From NCBI GenBank assembly GCA_963921825.1, contig OY997592.1, positions 53,216,336 through 53,280,335 of the forward strand: DNA of 64,000 nt. Direction: 5' to 3'. The stretch comes from Erodium maritimum (lineage: Eukaryota > Streptophyta > Magnoliopsida > Geraniales > Geraniaceae). A program made the translations under genes and the position numbers. Of the stretch, positions 41,516 to 52,648 are shown piece after piece (the stretch's first letter is position 1; each line of letters opens with the position of its first letter). The notes under the pieces are model-generated. The model did not search any database, was not told the origin of the DNA, and saw nothing but the letters and a program-made list of their open reading frames with translations.

Positions 41516-44500
41516 CTAGTTCCAATCTAAACTCCAATATGTCCCCATCGACTTTACATGTCTAACATGTTCAGGCAGTGACACTGCCTTAGTCAAAGGG
41601 TTGGCTATGTTATCATCTGTTGCAATATCGGTTATCTTCACTTCACCTCAGTTCAGTATTTATCTGATGAGGTGGATACGCCGCAGTACATGTTTGGATT
41701 TGTTATGCGATCTAGGCTTTTAGCTTGCGCAATGGCCCTTGTGTTGTCGCAAAATGGATTCACCGGACTGGATGGGTTTTTAATTACACCCAGCCCTGCC
41801 ATGAATTTCCAAATCCTCATAGCCTCCTTAGCTGCCTCTGCAGCATCCATGTACTTGGCCTCTGTCGTAGATTCGGCAATGGTATCTTGCTTTACGCTTT
41901 CCCAGCTAAAGCTCTGCCATTCAGCGTAAACACATATCCTGATTGACTTCTAAAGTCATCTTGATTTGTCTTGGAAAACTAGCGTCTACTCATCCTTCGA
42001 CGGCTAGTTCAACATCATCTTTCCCCGGGTTAGAATGATGTCTACTGGTACAACATAAGGCTTACGAGACGTCTGGTCTCATACATGTCATGGCATATAT
42101 GATCGATCCTGCCCCCAGGCGCATAGGATTCTCATCATCCTTTTCAGCTCATCAGGTGTCTTAGGACACTGAGGCTTGCTGAGATGAATGCCATGACTAG
42201 TGGGTAAGAGTCCTTTCTTTGAATCGAGCATTAAGAACCTACTCAATGCCTTGTTCACATAGGTTCCCTGACTTAAATCCAAGACCCTCTTGGTGCGATC
42301 TCTACATATCTTAATCCTTAAGATATGAGAAGCATCGCCTAAGTCCTTTATTGAAAAACACTTCCTCAACCAAGCTTTAGTCTCGTGCAAGGTTGGGATG
42401 TCGTTTTCAATGAGAACCAGAAAGGTAATATTGCTCCCACTAGCCTTCTTATAAACGCAAGATTCATCCTCGTTCTTGATTAAGCCAAATCCAATTACAG
42501 CTTCATCAAAACGAAGGATCCAACTCCGAGAAGTTCGTTTCAATCCATAAATGGATTTCAACAACTTATAAATCTTTCCTTTATTCTTCGGATCGTCAAA
42601 ACCTTTGGGCCGAGACATACAAACGTACTCAGTCAAATTTCCATTTAGGAAAGCGGTTTTGACATCCACTTGCCATATCTCGTAATTATGATACGCAGTT
42701 ATGTCAAGAAGAATTTGGATCGATTTTGACCATAGCCACTAAGGAGAAGGTTTCCTCATAGTCAATCCATTGGATCTGCCTATAACCTTTCGCCACCAGT
42801 TGAGCTTTGTAGGTCAGAGGGTTGCCGTCCATGTCCATCTTCACCTTGAAGATCCATTTGCATCCTATGGTCCTCACACCATTGATGGGATCAACCGGTT
42901 CCCAGACTCGGTTGTCCGACATGGATTGCATTTCCTCCCTCATGGCTCCCAGCCATAACTCGGAGTTGGGCCCATCCACGACTTCCTGAAAGGTGGCTGG
43001 ATCATCGTGATCCACCATGACTTCATTGTCACCTCCGGATACCATATCTTGGAGGTGGAAGATTGATCCTTTCAAATCGCCTTGGACCTTCCGGAATTGT
43101 AACAGGAATTGGTTCTTACTCTACGACAATCTCTGGCTCCTTTCTACTGGGTTGCCAATTGGTTTAGACAGATCTGTACCATCCTGAATTTCTTCGAGAT
43201 GCACAGTCCTCCCAATGACGTCTTTGGAAACAAAACTTCTTTTCCATAAAGACCCCACCCCAAGCGACGAACACCATGTTCTCACTGGGATTGTAGAAAT
43301 AGTATCCCCTTGTTGCTTTGGGATACCATACGAAGGTGCATATCTCAGATCTTGGTTCGAGCTTAGTCGAAACCAAATGTTTCACATAAGCCTCGCAACC
43401 ACAAATCTTTAGGAAGGACAAAGCGGGCATCATCCCGTACCATTAAAATGGTGTCCCTTCCACACCATTCGTCGAAGCCCGATTCACTATGAATGCGGTC
43501 GTCTCTAGAGCAAAACCCCTAAAAGAGATTGGGAGATCAGTCCAACTAATCATGGAACAGACCATTGTCTAACAATGTCCGATTTCTCCGTTTGGCTACA
43601 CCTTTCAACTACAGTGACCTAGGAGGAGTCCATTCCAAAAGGATTCCATTCTCTTTTAGATGATCTAATAACTCTGTGGTCAAGTATTTTCCACCTCGAT
43701 CCAATCAAAGTGCCTTAATACCTTTGTCGAGCTGGTTTTCTACTATAGTCTTAAACTCTTTGAATTTATCAAAAGCTTCAGACTTATGTCTCAGCGAATA
43801 GACATAACCATATTTACTGTAATCATCAGTAAATGTGATAAAGTAGCTAAAACCCCTCCTGCAAGTGAACTTATTGGTCTACACACATTCGAGTGTATCA
43901 GCCCCAATAATTCACCCGCCCTTTCATCGCGATCGATAAAGGGCACTTTAGTCATTTTGCCCATCAAACAAACCTTGCACCTATCGATCGAATGGAATTC
44001 GAATGAACCTGAAAGCCCGCACTTCTGAAGTGCTGATAGGCGCTTCTTGTTTATGCGACCCAAATGACAGTACCATAACAGAGTTAGGTTTAAATCGTTG
44101 GATTTAGACCTCTTGGTATTAACGGAATATATAGAACTTGAGGCATTGTTACCCATATCTAATATGTACAATCCTCCAACCATGTCAGTACTGGTATAAA
44201 ACATATCATTGCATAGAACATTGAAAACTCCATTTCCAATATTAACATTATATCCTTCCTTGTCAAACACGGATACAGATATAATATTCCTACTAAAAGT
44301 AGGTATGCAATATACATTATACAATACTAAGACAAGGCCTCTTGGCAAAGCAAGACTCATGGATCCTACAACAGTTGCCACAACTCTGAGGTCCATTTCG
44401 TGCTTTCCAAATCTCTCCTACTTTCAGCCACCATATATTAGTGCATGTGTGAGATTCAGTCATGGTATCTAATACCCATGAATCTTTGGAAGTAGAGAGA

Positions 44501-45025
44501 TGTAGCTCTATATAGTTAATACCGAATGAAGGCACGATCCCACCGCCCTTCCTTAGATCATCTAGGTTTCCTGATGAAGGCGCAGTCCTACTGCCCTTCT
44601 TCAGATCATCCAGGCTATTTGATGAAGGCGCAGTCCCACTGCCCTTCTTCAGATCAGCCGTGAACTTCCTGTAATCCCGGTTCCAATGACCAGGCTGTTG
44701 GCAGTAGAAGCAGACATTCTCAGGTGTCTCATCTTTCCTGCCAAGTGCGCATGGGCCCAGCCCTTGCCACTTCCAATTCCCTTGTTGACCATCAGAATAT
44801 CCTTGGATCCCAGATCCCTGAGATATTCTTCTCAGCAGCTGATGACACTTCATGTAACTCTGATATGGTCTTAGAGACAGCCTTGTCAAGGACATATTCT
44901 TTGCGTTCAGACTTGAGGACTATCCTCAAAATTCTGTACCAGTCCAAATAGTTTGTCCCATTTAGCTTGACCCTGTCAAGAATGGTTTTTAATGACAAAC
45001 TATTAATGTTCGCTGAATTTGCCAT
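41516..45025 (-). pseudogene. Copia gag-pol remnant (Angela-like)
   Basis: Gag starts at 45025 (MANSANINSLSLKTIL) and includes LNGTNYLDWYRILRIVLKSE. A zinc knuckle near 44700 reads CFYCQQPGHWNRDY, its last Cys replaced by Tyr. Protease near 44485 reads WVLDTMTESHTC, so the DTG Gly is lost. The integrase zinc region has HLGRINKKRL and CKVCLMGK (44396-43791), followed by a broken core. RT covers 43075-42088, with YKAQLVAKGYRQ and MDVKTAFLNGNLTE. The YVDD position is destroyed (VLIEND). RNase H is at 41850-41653 (EAAKEAMRIWKF, CDNTRAIAQAK). A deletion seems to have removed the RT-RNase H connection (about 41950-42090). It cannot be autonomous. Confidence 0.88.
44525..44668 (-). repeat. Three 48-bp tandem repeats in copia gag
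   Basis: Units begin near 44525, 44573 and 44621 (plus strand 'gatgaaggcgcagtcccact'). They encode 16-residue repeats of the form DLKKGSGTAPSSNSLD between the zinc knuckle and protease. The length is a multiple of three, so the frame is kept. Confidence 0.85.
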
Positions 45026-46570
45026 TTGATCTACAACAGATAAAATTCAATCAGTAAACTGAATAAATTTTATGAAGATCAAGCTTAAACACCAACAATC
45101 AATTCTAAACCTTTAGAATCTGAAACCAAGATCCTTGATTCACTCGATTAAGCTGAACTAATGCTCACCACTTAATCGAGCTATGTAGGTAGGACTCCAT
45201 CCAATCACATCCAATGTGACTCTTGGCTAGGGTATGTACTTATGTACACGACTTACCCTATCTGTTACCCTAGCTCAACCTCAGGCCGAGAATCGTAATC
45301 GGGTCCACCAATTTTCAACTATGGCTCGTCACTATGTAGGTGCTCCGCTAATGCGCACGACACCCACATATGTCGTCCAAACCTACTACCCCGCTTCCCC
45401 ATGGATGCTCCACTAATGCGCACGACAACCATAGGACGGGGAGGTAGTAAGGTGTTGATGATTGGGAGGTATCGGACATGACCCGCTTTTACTTGTCCAG
45501 TTGTGTTCAAAACTTTGGCACATCCTAGATGCGATGAGCACATCAACTACATTCCAAATGCAATGATGCCTCAAATTACATCCAATGTAATTCTTCCTTT
45601 GAACCCGTCAACTACATCCAATGCAATGACGGTTCTAAGGGTTCACACACAAGGATTAAAATTCCAATTTTATCTTTGCATGTGAGGTGATATGCTCGGT
45701 AAATAAAGTTAAGCATGCAATTCTAAAACACATAGAATTAATCATGCATAAACTAAACCAAGCATAAAGCGATAAATGTGCACATAATAGCCCCCTAAAC
45801 TAACTCCCACTAGCTTCTTGAGCTCCACCGACTCCAAGCCGATGCCAACACCCGAAAAGCCACCAAATGACCTTTTCGCCCTTTCTTCGTCTTGAGTAAA
45901 ATATTACAATTTAATACACGACTCGCAGGTCGGGAATAAATAAATATTACAAACAAGTGGTTCGACGACCACACCTTGAAAGAATAATTACACGTTAACT
46001 CTAACGGCTCGCAGGCCGTGAAAAGCGATAAATAATTAAATTGAGCTCGGGGCTATTATGTACACCATGCCAACATCACATCACACATCGTGTTATCAAA
46101 CAAGAATGTTATCAAACATCATGTGATTTTCCGGTTTTAATTAATAGCCAAGTTTCGAAATTTTTTTTTGATGCTCGGTTTATCGAAACCGTTCAAAAAT
46201 GAAACTTTTGAACATTTGATCTTCGAGTTCATCATGACGGTTCCAAACTCGTCATAACTAACAAAACGGTTTAGCCTTGGCATATCAACCATCCAATGGT
46301 CATGCTTGGCCTAGCTCCGTCCAACGGAGCCCCGTTCGGTCCCGGTTTCGGCTCCCCGAGAGTCCCGCTCCCGAGACCCGAAAAATCAAATTTTTTTCAA
46401 AATTTCCAGATTTGAAATAATTTTCAAAAAAACATTTTACATGCATTAAATCCATAAACAATAATTTAAAACATGTTATCAAACAATTTAGCAAAACAAC
46501 ATGCCAAAAACGAAACTTTCAAGCAAAACCGAAACTTTGAACACCGTCTTGTGAATCCCGAAGGTAGCAC
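45026..46570 (-). other. Leader between PBS and gag of the copia element
   Basis: About 1.5 kb without a coding frame. Near 45335-45430 it carries two copies of a 'gtaggtgctccgctaatgcgcacgac' type segment. It corresponds to the 5' leader that would hold packaging signals. Nothing else is recognisable. Confidence 0.6.
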
Positions 46571-46583
46571 GGCTCTGATACCA
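46571..46583 (-). other. Primer binding site of the Angela-like copia
   Basis: The minus strand reads TGGTATCAGAGCC, one base inside the 5' LTR edge at 46585. It is complementary to the 3' end of plant initiator tRNA-Met, the usual primer for copia elements. Confidence 0.88.
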
Positions 46584-47519
46584 CTGTTGGGTCTCGAGGT
46601 AGGGTTGGAGATGAACCAACTCGCAGCGGAAAATCAATGAAAACCAAGAGACAATTAAAACCATGAAACAACTAACAAAGAATGGATTAACAAGAGAAAA
46701 ATTCAGCACTAGTTCTTACCAAAACAAGAACACCGGTTAACGAATGATTGGCTTGAGTCTCCAAGACGCCTACGTATCCACATGGGAATCAAAGCCACGT
46801 AGTTCTTCTCTTTGAGGACTCAAGAACACAAACATGGAGGTGGAAACTAGCCAAACCCGAAATGGCCATGGAAGAGGGAGAGAAAATGTGTTTCCTATTC
46901 TTGTCTTGTTTTTCTTATGTTGAAAAAAGATGACTTAAACATAACAAAACCCATACTTGTCCAACTAAAGGCATGGGACAAGTATGGTGTCAAGTAAGGT
47001 GTAAATAGGACAAAGTATGGCAAGACAAGATTGGGTTAGGTGGTGAATCACCAACACCTTAATCCTTGTCTTGCTTGCTTAGTACTAATTAATCAAGACT
47101 TGATTAATTAGTTCTATGGGCCTTGGTTGCATGGGCCTTTCATGGGCCTCTTGGAACATGGCCCGTGGCCATTTCCAACGAGGTCCCGTGATTCGCTCAT
47201 CGCCTCCATGCCTTCCATACCGGAAATGTCCAACATTATCCGACGCGATCAATCCCAAGACTCCAAGCCTTGTCTCGATCCGTAAAGTCCTATTCACTTA
47301 CGGGCACATGACCCAAAACCCAGTTTTGGTCATGTCCCGAGACAACTCCCTTTTGGCCATTCTCCATAAATGTGTCAATGAGTTTCATCCTCCGGTGTGA
47401 CCCTTAGGTTTATGCATGTCAATAGATCAACGTAAAATCCCATTTTACTTGATCCTATTTAAGTGGCAACTAACGAGACTTTAGTATTGCTTGACACTAC
47501 ATAACGAATCGACCCTGTC

Positions 47520-50342
47520 TGTAATAACCACTTCTGGTCAACGTCAGTCAAACCTGCGAAAAACAGGAAAATTTAAAATTTTTAAGACAGACACTTAACT
47601 TAACTTAAATTGACCCCGAGGGTCATGCCGGACTTAAGTTGACCCCGTTATCGACTAAAATGAGTTACGGGGGACTCAGGGCAACTTTCTGGTCATTTTG
47701 GGAAAGATTGATTTTTCGCTGGAAAAGTCACCCGAGCGACGTTTTGGTCCATTCGAGGACCGTTTTGGACCCGAAAAGCTTAGCCGTCGTCGTAGCGGTC
47801 TTATTTGGGCCGTTTCCTTGAAGCCCGTCCAGTTTAAAAAATTTTTTGGGAAAAGTGCCCGTTCGGGGCCCGAAACGTCCGTTTTTCGCGAATCTGATTG
47901 GAAAATATCAACTAGATCTTTTCCAAATGGTTTGGGACCCACCTTGACACTTGTCAATTATATGGTGGTGTAATTTTTGGAGGGAAAAGGTGTGGTTGGG
48001 AAGTGTTGACCGAAACACATGGTAAAAGGGGGGAAGTTGGAGTTAGTTGTTTTTGTTTTAAAAATTAGAAAGAGGAAGAGAGGTTTTAGAGAGAGAAGGG
48101 GAAGAAGAAGAAGAGAGAAGAAGAAGGGTGGAGCTAGGGTTTGTGATCGAGCCCTTGGATCGTCTTGAAGCAAAGATCAATCCCGTTCCCCTCATTCTCC
48201 TCTACGGTAATACCCGAACCGATTCTCGTTTCGATTATTTTCAAGAGCTAGGGTTTGGTTATAAAATTTGGTTTAGGGTTGTGTAGAGATTAGAGAGGTG
48301 TTGGAGACGTTTTAGAGGTGTTTGGGAGAGAAATTTCACGTTTTCCGGTGACCGGAGGCTCGGGAGGAGCTCCGGCCACCGTGGGTGGTGGCCGGCCGGC
48401 CATGTGGTGGCTGGCCGGAGGTGGCAGCAGCCACCACTTGGTGGCCGAGCCCCTCCCTCAAACCCTAGGGCACGGCCAAGCCCTTTGGGTGGGGCCCACG
48501 TGCTCGGTTGTTCGTGTTTTAATTACTCGGGTAGTTTAAAACGTTCCCCGGACCATCTATCCCAAACCAAATCGAATTTTGGAATTAAATTGGAGAAGTT
48601 GTAATTAACGGGTTTTGGGAAACTTTAAACGTTAATTAATTGACTTAGAAGTCGGAATTCAATTCCGTCAAGTGCGTTGGGTTCCTTGAAATATTCTAAG
48701 ACCGTAGAAACGAAAACGGGGACTTTTGGAGCCCCGGAAGGCAGTTAACCAAAACCGGGCAGATTCGCCATGTCGGGCGAACCTGGCCCTTACGGGTCCT
48801 TTATCGGCAATATCGAGCAATTGGGAAGTTTGGGAGTGATCGGCATTGTCGGGGTTACGTTTGGGCGTTAAGTTTATTAATTTTCGGTTTATTCGTACTA
48901 GTTTAAAAGTACTTTGAATTTGTGTTCTTTTAAATCGTGCTACGGACCGAGGCAAAGGGAAGCTCGGCGAGTGAGTGGGTGTACTTCGGGTGTTGTTGGA
49001 GCGCTTTTGGATTTATCTACGAGGTAGGGAAAAGTAGCCGGATCTCGGCCCTGATTAGGGAAAGTTAATAGTAGAATTGCATGTGACACCGGGGTGTCGT
49101 GGGTTGAGTAGATTTATTTAATTATTAGAAAAGCATGATACGGGATTGTAGCGTTCAAGAGAAAAGCATGTGACACTTAGTAGTGTCGTAGGAACAGAGA
49201 ACTTAGCGATAATTGAATTACTGGAGGCATATGACCATGCCCGGAGGTTGTTTGTGAAACTAGTGATTTTAGGACCGTTGGAGGCATCGAGTATGCCGGA
49301 GGTTGTCGTGCGTTTTATTTAATTGTTGAGTTTGGGTGGCCTTGAGAGCCCGTATTTAATTGTTGAGTTTGGGTGGCCTTGAGAGCCCGTATTTAATTGT
49401 TGAGTCGGGGTGGCCATGAGAGCCGTGTATTTAATTTGGTGTCTTGAGTGGCAGCGAGTGCCCGTGGGGTTGTTGAACCCGAGTCTTGACTGTTGAGGTG
49501 TCTTGAGTGGCCTTGAGTGCCTGTGTGATTGAACTTGCCTGTGATTGTGATTGTGGTTACCTGGGGTGGTGAGTTCTAAAGGTCGACAGCCTGATCCGAC
49601 TTAGTGTCGATGAATTGCGAGTTCTAAAGGTCGACAGCCTGATCCGACTTAGTGTCGATGAATTGCGAGTTTTAAAGGTCGACAGCCTGATCCGACTTAG
49701 TGTCGATGAATTGCGAGTTCTAAAGGTCGACAGCCTGATCCGACTTAGTGTCGATGAATTGCGATAGGTCGAACCCTGACCTGATTGAGATTGGTTACTG
49801 AGCAGCTGGTGTGCGATCCTTTGTGATCTTGTTTGGTGTTGTGTCGTTTCGTTCGAGTCCTTGAGGAGGTCGTCGATAGTTGTGTCGGGTCTACACTGTT
49901 TTTATCGAGTGTCGAGTCTGTTGAGGAAGGTGACGGGTTGTGGGTCAGTTGAGTACTTGAGTTGGGGACTGTAGTCCCGGCGTTGGGTTTGGTTTTAGTG
50001 TTATTGGCTTTTTCTGCTAATTATGCCATAGTCAGTCTGTTATCCGTGGAGGTGAGCGAACGCTCACCCCTAGCTGCTTTTCCTACAGGTACTGATCACC
50101 GGACGGACTAGGTTAGCTCTTGAAGTTCATGGAGCTTGGAGCGGAGTCTGGTCTTTACTTTTGTTGAGTCTAGTGACGGATGTTGTACCTTGTCCACTTG
50201 TTGGGACGTTTTTGTATTGTAAATACTATTATTTTGAGAAGTAAATGGAAATGTCAAAGCTTTGATTGAAAACAGGTTTCAAGTGTTCATGTTTTTAAAA
50301 GTTCGCGTCCCGAGTTCGGTTCGCTGAAATTGGGGCGTGACA
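47520..50342 (+). repeat. 5' LTR of the Tekay-type gypsy
   Basis: It runs from TGTAATAACCACTTCTGGTC to TTGGGGCGTGACA. Landmarks: a GC-rich leader at 48340-48500; donor-like GAG|GTAGGG at 49021; GGTGGCC minisatellite at 49330-49530; four 48-bp repeats at 49571-49762; palindrome GGTGAGCGAACGCTCACC at 50051-50068; acceptor-like TTTTCCTACAG|GT ending at 50088. Small open frames (47639-48955) are identical or nearly so in both LTRs and have no coding signature. Confidence 0.96.
49571..49762 (+). repeat. Four 48-bp tandem repeats in the 5' LTR
   Basis: Units start at 49571, 49619, 49667 and 49715. Each begins GAGTTCTAAAGGTCGACAGC and ends 'gtgtcgatgaattgc'. The third has one C-to-T change, which is also present in the 3' LTR. 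They are contiguous with no spacers. Confidence 0.97.
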
Positions 50343-50345
50343 GCT

Positions 50346-50357
50346 TGGTATCAGAGC
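50346..50357 (+). other. Primer binding site of the gypsy element
   Basis: TGGTATCAGAGC lies three bases after the 5' LTR end and is complementary to the 3' end of initiator tRNA-Met, as expected for Tekay-type chromoviruses. Confidence 0.92.
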
Positions 50358-50358
50358 T

Positions 50359-50375
50359 CGAGGTTTCAAACCTCG
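50359..50375 (+). other. Perfect hairpin next to the PBS
   Basis: CGAGGTTT-C-AAACCTCG is an 8-bp perfect inverted repeat starting two bases after the PBS. In the genomic RNA it would form a stem beside the primer site, a place where dimerisation or packaging structures occur in other retroelements. That role is inference. Confidence 0.55.
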
Positions 50376-51016
50376 GACTGTCCGTCACTTAGGGGGGGAG
50401 ACTCGAGTCGGTGTAGACCCGTCATGTCTTGAGCCCTGTTTGTGTTTGTGCGTATGTTACAGTATTTTGTTGCTGGCATACTGATTGTGTGTGATTGCTT
50501 GAACTGTTTTTAACTGTCGTGGGTCGACTCAGGAGCGCTCCTGTAGTCGAACGTGACGGTGTTGATGTCAAGTCGGTACAACGTGGTTCGGGGACGCCTG
50601 AACCGGGTTGTAACTACGTGATGTCTAGGAACGAAGTTTTAAAATGAAAGGGTGAAGGTTTTAAAATTGTTGGCCCTGTTGGCATGTCTTGAACTTGATT
50701 GGCCCTATGGGCGTATGTTTGATTTTGGTTGGCCCGGTGGGCAAGGTTCGATTTTGATTGGCTCGGTGAACGGGGGTCGTCGTGTTGTGTGGGTTGGTTT
50801 GCCGTCGCTTGTTTGGTGCACGTCGGTGCGGTCTCGTTGAGGTCTCGTTTACTAATGCTAGTATATAAAGTACGTTTAGCTTGAGCGGTGTAGCGCTTTA
50901 GTGATAAGCACGTTAGTGTAAGCTTAAGCGGGTGGACGTTAGTGCTTTTGTACTGTCGTTTTTATTTAAGTTCGCAAACTGAACGTTTGCGTGTATCCGT
51001 GCAGAGGATATTGTTT
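50376..51016 (+). other. 5' leader of the gypsy between PBS and gag
   Basis: About 640 bp without a convincing reading frame. Short repeated wording 'ttggccctgttggcatg / ttggccctatgggcgta / ttggcccggtgggcaag' occurs at about 50670-50760. Nothing else is recognised. Confidence 0.6.
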
Positions 51017-52648
51017 ATGGCTCGCGGTAAGCGGGGACGACCATCAGGAACACGGGGCCAGGCACCCACGCGAGGCCGGCGGGGACGGTCAGTAGGGGCA
51101 CCAGGGAGGGTGCCGACCGTCGAGCCCGCCGACTATGCGGAGGCACAGGGTACTCCTGTCGGAGAAGACAGGAGGAGTGATGCGGGGCCGTCTGCAGGCA
51201 CCCCCAGTGTTCCGCCAGTCGCGGACCCTCCAGTGATGACTGCCCTGGATGAGCTTACCAGGACCGTTCAGAGTTTGGTGGCGATCATCGCCAGCCGAGA
51301 GTCGGCTTCGCCAGCACCAGAGGCAGCCGCAGTCCCGGTGAGGGCCGCTCAGACAGAGGATCTTACCTCCCGAGCACTACTAGATTTCCTGAAGCTCGGG
51401 ATACCTGTTTTTGTCGGGGAGCCAAATCCCGACCTGGCCGAGCGATGGATAGAGCAGGTCACACGAGACTTGGACACATCGGGTGTCGAGGATGGCCGTC
51501 GGAGAGTGTCATTCGCGGCCCATCAGCTGAGAGACAGCGCCTACCACTGGTGGGGGCGGGTGAAAGACACGGTCGGATACGACTACAGCGTATTCCAGGA
51601 GGTATTCATGGCACAGTACTTCCCCGAGTCGGCTCGGCTGGAGCGACATCGGCAGTTCTTAGACCTGGAGCAAGGGGGGATGACGGTAGGAGAGTACGAG
51701 GCCAGGTTCACAGCCTTGGCCAGATTCGCGCCTGAGATGGTGACGAGCGAGGCGAACCGTTGCCTGCGGTTCCAGGACGGACTGAGGCTGGGCATCCGGA
51801 ACCAGGTTCTCGCCTTGAGGATACGGAAGTATACCGACCTCGTAGACACCGCAGCTACAGTAGAGCAGGGTGCCAGGGATGCAGTCAGGGGCCGTGAGGT
51901 CCGACCTCGGCCGATCAGTTGGGCAGGGCCATCAGACTCACGAGACTCGCGGAGGCAGAGGACCGCGGGATCCTTCCGACCACCGCCTCATCAGAGTGGA
52001 TCGAGACAGCAGGGGTCAGTGGCATCAGTGGGGCCAGTCGCCTCAGAGAGGAGGCCGTCATGCTATCACTGCGGGCAGCCAGACCACTTACAGCGAGACT
52101 GTCCGACGAGGGGAGGAACCGCGGCAGTACCAGCTACTAGCCGGACAGGCCAGGGCTCGGGGTCGAGGGCTGACGAGTTCAGCTGTTACCGATGCGGCCG
52201 GGCCGGTCACACTATGGCATGGTGCCGAGAGCAGTTGGGGGAGACATCAGTGCAGCGACCGCAGCAGTCACGGACAATACAGTCGCCCAGAGGTCGCCCT
52301 CGACAGGGTCAACAGCCGAGATCATCACGGCCGTCTACGAGCGCACCGATTCCGAGACAACAGCAGAGTCACGGGTATTCAGCGGCTGGTGCGCCGAGTC
52401 AGAGGCAGCAGGCCTCGCAGGGGAGAGTTTATGCAGTCACCGAGTCCAGAGCCCCAGGGCCTTGCACGTACCGGGAGACCGTCCAGGGTACGTGTTTATT
52501 GTATCATCTATGGGCTTTATTCTTGTTTGATACCGGGGCATCGCACTCTTTTATTTCGTCGGGTTGTGCTGAGAGGTTGGGGTTGAGCTTAGAGCCGTTG
52601 AGTCCACCCCTATGCCTAGACACCCAGTTGGGGGTGGTGCATCGTTGA
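51017..52648 (+). CDS. Gag polyprotein of the Tekay-type gypsy (with protease start)
   Basis: I choose ATG 51017 ([15 protein letters not shown]), the first Met followed by the usual basic, Gly/Arg-rich start. The frame is open upstream to 50942, but that sequence is leader-like. Residues about 138-285 are the retrotransposon gag core ([52 protein letters not shown]). Two CCHC knuckles follow: [14 protein letters not shown] (349-362) and [14 protein letters not shown] (390-403). The aspartic protease begins at [10 protein letters not shown] (Asp505). The frame ends at 52648 inside protease, while the pol frame overlaps from 52612. Gag would package element RNA into virus-like particles. The frame break is either a recent indel or, less likely, a recoding site. 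Confidence 0.92.
   Translation: MARGKRGRPSGTRGQAPTRGRRGRSVGAPGRVPTVEPADYAEAQGTPVGEDRRSDAGPSAGTPSVPPVADPPVMTALDELTRTVQSLVAIIASRESASPAPEAAAVPVRAAQTEDLTSRALLDFLKLGIPVFVGEPNPDLAERWIEQVTRDLDTSGVEDGRRRVSFAAHQLRDSAYHWWGRVKDTVGYDYSVFQEVFMAQYFPESARLERHRQFLDLEQGGMTVGEYEARFTALARFAPEMVTSEANRCLRFQDGLRLGIRNQVLALRIRKYTDLVDTAATVEQGARDAVRGREVRPRPISWAGPSDSRDSRRQRTAGSFRPPPHQSGSRQQGSVASVGPVASERRPSCYHCGQPDHLQRDCPTRGGTAAVPATSRTGQGSGSRADEFSCYRCGRAGHTMAWCREQLGETSVQRPQQSRTIQSPRGRPRQGQQPRSSRPSTSAPIPRQQQSHGYSAAGAPSQRQQASQGRVYAVTESRAPGPCTYRETVQGTCLLYHLWALFLFDTGASHSFISSGCAERLGLSLEPLSPPLCLDTQLGVVHR

Noticed and set aside
49571..49762. Regular 48-bp array that might look like a CRISPR array
   Set aside because: Units are head-to-tail with no spacers, lie inside an LTR, and are duplicated in the partner LTR. 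The genome is a plant's.
50942..51016. Upstream ATG at 50942 as the gag start
   Set aside because: The added 25 residues look like translated leader. The Met at 51017 opens the basic Gly/Arg-rich start typical of this family.
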